A stretch of DNA of 12,036 nt from Spirochaetales bacterium (GTDB lineage Bacteria; Spirochaetota; Spirochaetia; SZUA-6): contig QILZ01000296.1 of the NCBI GenBank assembly GCA_003233545.1, forward strand, positions 1 to 12,036, read 5' to 3'. This document shows, piece by piece, positions 7,634-12,036 of the stretch. The notes under the pieces were generated by a model, which was given only the letters and a program-made list of their open reading frames with translations, did not search any database and had not been told where the DNA came from. The first letter of the stretch is position 1, and the number at the start of each line of letters is the position of its first letter. The position numbers were made by a program, and so were the translations under genes.

Positions 7634-8563
7634 ATGAGAGTAGCAGAGAATGTAAGTGAGCTTATCGGTAATACTCCTCTTGTAAAACTGCACTATGCGG
7701 CAGGTGAAAGCGGGGCCGTTATCCTTGGCAAGCTCGAGTCATTTAATCCGTGCGGTTCGGTAAAAGACAGGATAGGTTATTCGATGATACGTGATGCCGA
7801 ACAGAAAGGTTTAATTGATAAAGATACGGTTATAATCGAGCCGACAAGCGGTAATACCGGAATCGCTCTTGCATTTGTCAGCGCTATTAAGGGTTACAAA
7901 CTTATTTTAACCATGCCTGAAACGATGAGTATGGAGAGAAGGAATATGCTTAAAGCCTTCGGTGCGGAAATAAGATTAACACCAGGGCATCTCGGAATGG
8001 AAGGCGCCATAGACAGAGCGGAGGAACTAAAGAAGGAAATAAAGAAATCGGTTATTCTGCAGCAGTTTAAAAACAAGGCCAATCCGGAAATTCATAGAAA
8101 AACAACGGCTATGGAAATTTGGAAGGACACGGACGGAAGAGTGGATATATTTGTAGCCGGAGTCGGTACCGGAGGGACGATAACGGGAACGGGGGAGATC
8201 CTTAAGCAAAAAAATCCTTCGATAAAGGTTATTGCCGTTGAACCGGAGGATTCACCTGTGCTTTCGGGAGGGAAACCGGGACCTCATATGATTCAGGGCA
8301 TAGGTGCCGGATTTATACCCGACGTATTAAACAGGGATATAATCGATGAAATCGTAAGGGTAAAAAACGAAGATGCCTTCGAAACTGCAAGAACTCTTGC
8401 CGGCAGGGAAGGAATCCTTGCCGGTATATCATCGGGAGCTGCTGTTTACGCTGCGCTGCTGGTAGGAAAAAGGGAGGGAAACCGGGATAAAATGATTGTA
8501 GTCATTTTGCCGGACACAGGTGAAAGGTATTTAAGTACGAGTCTCTTTCGTGATGACTTATAA
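7634..8563 (+). CDS. cysK: Cysteine synthase (O-acetylserine sulfhydrylase type)
   Basis: PLP enzyme of fold type II, 309 residues, the usual CysK length, that replaces the acetyl (or phospho) group of an activated serine with sulfide to make cysteine. NPCGSVKDR (38-46) carries the PLP lysine K44. TSGNTG (71-76) binds the substrate carboxylate, GVGTGGT (176-182) the cofactor phosphate, and GISSGAA (264-270) the pyridine ring. QGIGAGFIP (221-229) and the C-terminal PDTGERYLST (293-302) resemble the CysK subgroup more than mycobacterial CysM. It opens an apparent six-gene sulfur operon; the next gene, a sulfur carrier, begins 30 bases on. That neighbour raises the possibility that the sulfur donor is a protein thiocarboxylate, as with CysM, rather than free sulfide. 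The start follows GGGGAAG at good spacing. Confidence 0.93.
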   Translation: MRVAENVSELIGNTPLVKLHYAAGESGAVILGKLESFNPCGSVKDRIGYSMIRDAEQKGLIDKDTVIIEPTSGNTGIALAFVSAIKGYKLILTMPETMSMERRNMLKAFGAEIRLTPGHLGMEGAIDRAEELKKEIKKSVILQQFKNKANPEIHRKTTAMEIWKDTDGRVDIFVAGVGTGGTITGTGEILKQKNPSIKVIAVEPEDSPVLSGGKPGPHMIQGIGAGFIPDVLNRDIIDEIVRVKNEDAFETARTLAGREGILAGISSGAAVYAALLVGKREGNRDKMIVVILPDTGERYLSTSLFRDDL

Positions 8564-8593
8564 TAGGTTCCGCAGCCGGGCGGAGGATATAAA

Positions 8594-8800
8594 ATGAAGC
8601 TTTGTATTAATTACAAAGAAGAAATCATAGAGGGAGACTCTGTTACCGTAAAAAAACTTCTAAAGCTGAAGGATGTAAAGATGCTGCATATGGTTTCCGT
8701 TCAGCTTAACGGGAAGATTGTAAAGAGGCCGGATTATGATTCTACTTATCTCAGAGAAAACGACAGGGTAAATTTTCTTTACTCTATGGGCGGAGGTTAA
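8594..8800 (+). CDS. ThiS/MoaD-like sulfur carrier protein
   Basis: A 68-residue ubiquitin-like protein ending YSMGGG. The penultimate segment VNFLYSMGGG aligns with the ThiS tail (LLFQVIAGG pattern), so the last two glycines are the expected site of thiocarboxylation. VSVQLNGKIVKRPDYDSTYLRENDRV matches the ThiS central strand and loop preceding the tail. Position between a cysteine synthase and a MetY-type enzyme, with a JAMM protease in the same operon, argues for a role like CysO or HcyS (cysteine or homocysteine synthesis) rather than thiamine synthesis; no thiG, thiF or thiH is nearby. The start has GGAGG at 8582-8586. The codons for the terminal glycines (GGC GGA GGT) also contain the GGAGG that appears to serve the next gene. 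Specific partner is inferred. Confidence 0.85.
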   Translation: MKLCINYKEEIIEGDSVTVKKLLKLKDVKMLHMVSVQLNGKIVKRPDYDSTYLRENDRVNFLYSMGGG

Positions 8801-8809
8801 TAACGAGAC

Positions 8810-10042
8810 ATGAAAGAATGGGATTTTGAAACAAAGGCTATACATACGGGAGTTCATCCGGAATTACATTTAGGTGCGACGTCCGTTCCGATATATCAAA
8901 CATCATCTTTTGCATACGATACCGCCGAATCCATGGAAGATGTTTTCAGCAATAAGAGTTTCGGCTATATTTATTCCCGTATTTCGAATCCGACGGTAAA
9001 TGCACTTGAAGAACGTATAAATGCTCTCGAAAGCGGCGCAGGCGCGGTAGCTGTGGCTTCGGGCATGGCGGCAATATCGGCGGTTGTGTTTTCCCTCGCG
9101 GAAAGCGGGGATGAAATTATAGCGAGTGAAAGTTTGTTCGGCGGAACATTGATTCTTTTTAACAGCGTTTTGAACAGGCTGGGAATTAAGACACTGTATA
9201 TTGATCCGAATAAGCCGGATACAATTGCGGATAAAATATCAAAAAAAACGAAATTAATATTTATCGAAACAATAGGAAATCCAAGACTCGATGTACCGGA
9301 TCTAAAAAAAACGGGTGATATATCGAGGCAGTATAATATTCCTCTTGTTATAGATGGTACACTTACGACGCCTTATATGTTAAAAGCCGGGGATTATGGA
9401 GCGGCTGTTGTTATCCATTCCGCGACAAAGTTTATATCAGGTTACGGCAGCGGGATAGGCGGCCTTATAGTCGATACAGGTAAGTATAACTGGGCGGGAG
9501 CGGACAGCAGTCTTCTGCGGGAAGCAGCCGGAAAATATGGCAGTAAAAATGCTTTTCTCTACATCCTGCACAAGCAGATTATACAGAATACGGGAAGCTT
9601 TCTTCAGCTTCAGGGATTGGAAACTTTAAGCCTTAGAATGGAAAAACACTGCAGTAATGCATTAAAACTTGCCGAATTTTTTACGAAACAGCCTGAGGTG
9701 GTATCGGTTAATTACCCGGGTCTTAAAAGTTCAAAATACTTTACAATTGCGGAAAAGCAGTTTAAAGATAAATTCGGAAGTCTCTTAACTATCAGACTCG
9801 GGTCGAAGGAAAGATGTTACAGGTTCATAAACAGATTAAAGCTTGTTAAAAATCTTGCAAATCTCGGGGATGCTAAAACGCTCATTATCCATCCTGCTTC
9901 GACTATCTATCATGACTGCACCGAGGAGGAGATGTTAAATGCAGGTGTTTATCAGGATATGTTAAGAATTTCCGTCGGAATAGAGAATATTCAGGATATA
10001 ATTTCTGATTTTATCCTTGCATTGGAGGGTTTTGCACAATGA
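8810..10042 (+). CDS. metY: O-acetylhomoserine sulfhydrylase-type enzyme (MetY-like)
   Basis: A 410-residue fold-type I PLP enzyme of the Cys/Met metabolism family, expected to make homocysteine from O-acetylhomoserine and a sulfur donor. It begins with FETKAIHTGVHPE, typical of the family. YIYSRISNPT (53-62) contributes phosphate-binding Tyr and Arg from the neighbouring subunit. ASGMAAI (83-89) contacts the cofactor, D182 in LVIDGTL pairs with the pyridine nitrogen, and K207 in HSATKFISGYG is the Schiff-base lysine. The tail HPASTIYHDCTEEE is a variant of the usual HPASTTHxxLxxEE. A gamma-lyase or cystathionine gamma-synthase role cannot be excluded, but the length and the sulfur-carrier neighbour favour MetY. 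GGAGG in the end of the carrier gene lies 13 bases before the ATG. Its stop overlaps the next start as ATGA. Confidence 0.9.
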   Translation: MKEWDFETKAIHTGVHPELHLGATSVPIYQTSSFAYDTAESMEDVFSNKSFGYIYSRISNPTVNALEERINALESGAGAVAVASGMAAISAVVFSLAESGDEIIASESLFGGTLILFNSVLNRLGIKTLYIDPNKPDTIADKISKKTKLIFIETIGNPRLDVPDLKKTGDISRQYNIPLVIDGTLTTPYMLKAGDYGAAVVIHSATKFISGYGSGIGGLIVDTGKYNWAGADSSLLREAAGKYGSKNAFLYILHKQIIQNTGSFLQLQGLETLSLRMEKHCSNALKLAEFFTKQPEVVSVNYPGLKSSKYFTIAEKQFKDKFGSLLTIRLGSKERCYRFINRLKLVKNLANLGDAKTLIIHPASTIYHDCTEEEMLNAGVYQDMLRISVGIENIQDIISDFILALEGFAQ

Positions 10043-10530
10043 TTATTACGGAGAAGCAGAGTAAAAAGCTTTCCCTCGTTGTTTTCAGCGGGGATTTCGA
10101 TAAAGCGGTTGCCGCTTTTACAATGGCAACAGGAGCAGCGGCTGTCAATTATGAGGTCAATATGTTCTTTACCTTCTGGGGGTTGAATATAGTAAAACTA
10201 AAAAAGGGCAGAAGGTTTAAGGGTAAAGGACTGCCTGCGGGAATGTTTAACTTTCTCTCGGGAGGTTTTAAAAACCTGCCTATGAGCAGATTGAACTTTT
10301 TGGGTACAAGTACAAAGATTATGACCTCGCTTATGAAAAAAAGAAATGTTGCCACGTTAAAACAACTAACGGAAGCGGCCGTAGCCTTGAATATCAACCT
10401 TTATATATGTGAAATGTCCATGGTTATACTGGGGCTGGAAAAAAAGGATTTTATTCCGGAAATAAAGGAGATTTTGGGTGTTGCCAAATTTCTCGAATTA
10501 TCAGAGAACGGCAGAACACTCTTTATATAG
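10039..10530 (+). CDS. DsrE2-like (DsrE/DsrF/DrsH superfamily) protein
   Basis: A 163-residue protein of the DsrE superfamily, members of which take part in persulfide relay together with TusA or accompany sulfide-metabolising enzymes. SLVVFSGDFDKAVAAFTMATGAAA (split across residues 12-35) is the superfamily's first strand and helix. MFFTFWGL (42-49) and LYICEMSMVILGL (121-133) match the DsrE2 pattern, with C124 the only cysteine in the protein and the likely persulfide carrier. The end, ILGVAKFLELSENG, corresponds to the family's GGAA-F-x-F tail. It overlaps metY by an ATGA and has GGAGGG at 10024-10029, so it is co-translated. It is followed after 3 bases by a TusA-like gene, the usual company for DsrE2. 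No membrane segment is convincing despite the hydrophobic stretches. Confidence 0.82.
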   Translation: MIITEKQSKKLSLVVFSGDFDKAVAAFTMATGAAAVNYEVNMFFTFWGLNIVKLKKGRRFKGKGLPAGMFNFLSGGFKNLPMSRLNFLGTSTKIMTSLMKKRNVATLKQLTEAAVALNINLYICEMSMVILGLEKKDFIPEIKEILGVAKFLELSENGRTLFI

Positions 10531-10533
10531 ATT

Positions 10534-10758
10534 ATGAAAAGATATAAACTCGATATAACAAAAGAGCATTGCCCGATGACTTTTGTTAAAACAAAACTGG
10601 AACTTGAAAAATTAAAAACGGGCGAGATTCTGGAAGTTATACTCTCATCGGGCGAGCCTTTAGAGAATGTTCCTAAATCGGCAGTAGAGCAGGGATACAG
10701 GATACTCGGCATTACCAGGGTCGAGGGTAATGTTTACAGGGTGGAGATAGAAAAATGA
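10534..10758 (+). CDS. TusA-family sulfurtransferase
   Basis: A 74-residue protein of the TusA/SirA/YedF family, small cytoplasmic proteins that carry a persulfide on one cysteine. The core motif is HCPMTFVKTKLELEKLKTGE, starting at residue 12, with C13 the only cysteine and likely sulfur carrier; the family usually reads CPxP, here CPMT. The strand ILEVILSSGEPLENVPKSA and the final IEK complete the two-layer fold. It begins 3 bases after the DsrE2 stop without a clear Shine-Dalgarno and ends as ATGA with the JAMM gene, so it appears translationally coupled on both sides. In this operon it could hand sulfur to, or take it from, the DsrE2 protein and feed the carrier; that link is inference. 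Confidence 0.9.
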   Translation: MKRYKLDITKEHCPMTFVKTKLELEKLKTGEILEVILSSGEPLENVPKSAVEQGYRILGITRVEGNVYRVEIEK

Positions 10759-11159
10759 TCGTTATACCCCGCAGTATTTTTAAGAAGATCGTTGATTATT
10801 CAAACAGCGAGATGCCCGTAGAAGCATGCGGTTATCTTGCCGGCACTGGTTTAATCGTAAAACAATTCTACCCGATGAGAAATGCGGATAACAGCGATGA
10901 ACATTTTTCTTTTGATCCGGAGGAACAGTTTGCCGTACTGGATAAATCAAATCAGGAAGGCCTGGAATTGATAGCTGTATTTCACAGCCATCCCTCGACA
11001 CCGGCACGGATGTCGAAGGAAGATATAAAGCTTGCACAGGATCCGGATATATTTTATGTAATTTATTCCGTTAAAGAAGGAGAACTGAGGGCCTTTAAGG
11101 TTGGTGAAGATAAAGGGATAACGGAAACCGTCATAGAATATCCGGATGATACAATATAA
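10755..11159 (+). CDS. JAMM (MPN+/Mov34) zinc metalloprotease, Mec+/HcyD-like
   Basis: A 134-residue JAMM-domain protein (M67 family). The catalytic glutamate is E23 in PVEACGYLAG; the zinc-binding signature is HSHPSTPARMSKED at 77-90, giving H77, H79, S87 and D90 in HxHPx6SxxD. Stand-alone bacterial JAMM proteins of this size include Mec+, which releases cysteine from CysO-cysteine, and HcyD, which trims the HcyS carrier and releases homocysteine. Presence in one operon with a sulfur carrier, a cysteine synthase and a MetY-like enzyme makes an equivalent hydrolase role likely here. It has GGAG at 10743-10746 and overlaps the TusA stop by ATGA. It is the last gene of the sulfur operon; the following bases show no obvious terminator hairpin. 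Confidence 0.9.
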   Translation: MIVIPRSIFKKIVDYSNSEMPVEACGYLAGTGLIVKQFYPMRNADNSDEHFSFDPEEQFAVLDKSNQEGLELIAVFHSHPSTPARMSKEDIKLAQDPDIFYVIYSVKEGELRAFKVGEDKGITETVIEYPDDTI

Positions 11160-11217
11160 AATTTAAACCTGCCATACGGATTTTATCTCTTTAACATAAA
11201 TAATTTAATCTTTTTGT

Positions 11218-11246
11218 TTGACATAACCGGGGGAAGCTATTATTAT
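11218..11246 (+). promoter_or_regulatory. Strong promoter of the copper operon
   Basis: TTGACA (11218-11223), exactly 17 bases, then TATTAT (11241-11246). This is near-consensus, with an expected start around 11252-11254, inside the adjoining palindrome. Confidence 0.75.
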
Positions 11247-11248
11247 CA

Positions 11249-11279
11249 ATATATACCCGCCCCTGGTGGGGGTATATAT
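11249..11279. promoter_or_regulatory. CsoR-type copper operator
   Basis: ATATATACCC (11249-11258) and GGGTATATAT (11270-11279) form a perfect 10-base inverted repeat around GCCCCTGGTGG; 13 of 15 symmetric pairs match across the whole site. An AT flank, TACCC, G/C-rich centre and GGGTA is the usual form of CsoR copper-repressor operators. The site overlaps the predicted transcription start and precedes a copper ATPase gene, fitting copper-relieved repression. No csoR gene is in the window; other repressors of the CsoR/RcnR family could also bind such a site. Confidence 0.7.
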
Positions 11280-11320
11280 GTTTCGGAAAATTTACCCGGT
11301 TTGTCATGGAGGTAATTATA

Positions 11321-11560
11321 ATGAAAACGGTAAAACTCAGAATTAGAGAGGGCAATCTTGAGATTTTAAAAGGCACTTTTAAGCCCGAGATTGCACTGGA
11401 AAGATTTTCTGTTCTGGAAGAATACGATTTTAAGAATATACAGGCTCCCGGTAATAGTATATTCGATCAGGATACGGGATCGATCGATCTTTTCGATGTA
11501 AAAGGACTGGAAGAGATAAGCGATACTATTAAAAGAGTTGTATCGACCATGGAGGGTTAA
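11321..11560 (+). CDS. Small unrecognised protein encoded before the copper ATPase
   Basis: A 79-residue protein with no cysteine, no signal peptide and no membrane segment; slightly acidic and rich in Glu, Lys, Ile and Leu. I recognise no family. It is neither CsoR (no Cys/His ligands in the right places) nor a CopZ-type HMA chaperone (no MxCxxC). It starts with two likely strands (KTVKLRIREGNLEILKGTF) and ends with an amphipathic helix (LEEISDTIKRVVSTM). I chose the ATG at 11321 because GGAGG at 11308-11312 stands 8 bases before it; an in-frame ATG at 11306 would place that site inside the gene. It lies directly behind the CsoR-type operator and 4 bases before the ATPase gene, so it is almost certainly copper-regulated with it. 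Confidence 0.72.
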   Translation: MKTVKLRIREGNLEILKGTFKPEIALERFSVLEEYDFKNIQAPGNSIFDQDTGSIDLFDVKGLEEISDTIKRVVSTMEG

Positions 11561-11564
11561 GAAA

Positions 11565-12036
11565 ATGAGTAAGGTAGTTTTGGATCTTAAAGGGATGTCG
11601 TGCGCATCCTGTGCTTTGACGATCGAGAAGGCATTAAATAAGTCAGAATATACAAAGGCGGTTGTGAATTTTGCAATAGAAAGAGCAACTATAGAGGGAG
11701 ATAATCTGGATCCCGACAAACTTATAGGTATTGTAAAGGGTACAGGGTATGACGCATCTCTGTACAAAGTAGAAGAGGAAAAGGTCGATACGAAAAAAAC
11801 ATACCCGGTAAAAGGAATGACATGTGCATCCTGCGCCGCAACTGTGGAAAAGTCTTTAAATAAGGTGCCGGGTGTTAAGGAAGCCTCTGTAAATATTGCA
11901 ACGGAAGCTGCAACTGTGATAATCGATCCGAATGTCGTTTCGGAGAGAGAAATGGCAAAGGCGGTGGAGAATTCAGGGTATGAACTTGTCATATCACATG
12001 AAAAGAAAAAGGCGGATGAAGACACTTATTCCGATA
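11565..12036 (+). CDS. copA: Copper-translocating P1B-type ATPase, N-terminal part
   Basis: Only the first 157 codons are in the window. They encode two heavy-metal-associated (HMA) domains in tandem: GMSCASC at residues 10-16 (C13, C16) and GMTCASC at 84-90 (C87, C90), each followed by the usual alpha-helix and strand pattern (VNFAIERATI; VNIATEAATVII). Two N-terminal HMA domains joined to a charged linker (HEKKKADEDTYSD) are the standard start of CopA, the inner-membrane ATPase that exports Cu(I). The membrane and catalytic domains (CPC, DKTG) lie beyond the edge, so transport specificity is inferred from the CsoR-type operator and the HMA sequence. GGAGGG at 11551-11556 gives a good ribosome binding site. 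Confidence 0.9.
   Translation, partial: MSKVVLDLKGMSCASCALTIEKALNKSEYTKAVVNFAIERATIEGDNLDPDKLIGIVKGTGYDASLYKVEEEKVDTKKTYPVKGMTCASCAATVEKSLNKVPGVKEASVNIATEAATVIIDPNVVSEREMAKAVENSGYELVISHEKKKADEDTYSD

Noticed and set aside
8594..8800. Carrier assigned as ThiS for thiamine synthesis
   Set aside because: No thiamine genes are nearby and the neighbours are cysteine and homocysteine synthesis enzymes plus a JAMM protease; sequence alone cannot separate these carriers.
11225..11301. AACCGG/CCGGTT repeat flanking the copper operator
   Set aside because: Only six bases, far apart, and without supporting symmetry.
11366..12025. A 219-codon minus-strand open frame opposite the small gene and copA
   Set aside because: It is antisense to two HMA domains with clear motifs and good ribosome binding sites; its Ser/Thr/Phe-rich composition is typical of a shadow frame.

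Overview
The window is ordinary bacterial chromosome: tightly packed genes, good GGAGG-type Shine-Dalgarno sites and AT-rich intergenic regions. I see no phage, transposon, CRISPR or RNA gene. Gene content (a SWIM-SNF2 helicase, FTR1 and MOT1 permeases, a relic of a molybdoenzyme-associated heme domain, and a sulfur-carrier cluster) suggests an anaerobic or facultative bacterium. The style of GpsA and of the helicase is reminiscent of spirochaetes, but that is only an impression.

Left part. A SNF2/SWIM helicase on the minus strand is cut by the left edge just before its DEAD-like motif II. It is divergent from gpsA (glycerol-3-phosphate dehydrogenase) on the plus strand. gpsA converges on a minus-strand pair, an FTR1-type iron permease followed by a MATE exporter, across an imperfect inverted repeat. 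Upstream of that pair, on the same strand, is a MOT1-type molybdate/sulfate permease. Its promoter is covered by a palindrome matching the ModE (molybdate-responsive repressor) consensus.

Middle. The gap at 7091-7633 holds that operator and promoter, a compact set of dyads around a good plus-strand promoter, and a degraded plus-strand reading frame. The relic resembles the ethylbenzene dehydrogenase-type heme-binding domain. It lacks a 5' end and has a TAG where the family pattern suggests Trp.

Right part, 7634-11159. Six plus-strand genes look like one operon: cysteine synthase, a ThiS/MoaD-like sulfur carrier ending in GGG, an O-acetylhomoserine sulfhydrylase-type enzyme (metY-like), a DsrE2-like protein, a TusA-like sulfurtransferase and a JAMM metalloprotease. 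Two junctions are ATGA overlaps. Carrier, PLP synthase and JAMM protease are the core of the protein-thiocarboxylate routes known for cysteine (CysO-CysM-Mec+, Mycobacterium) and homocysteine (HcyS-MetY-HcyD, Wolinella). Here one carrier sits with both PLP acceptor enzymes plus two sulfur-relay proteins, and no E1-like activating enzyme is present in the window. This is the most interesting system seen.

Right edge. A strong promoter with a CsoR-type GC-rich palindrome at its start site leads into a short unrecognised gene and then the N-terminus of a copper P-type ATPase with two GMxCxxC metal-binding domains.
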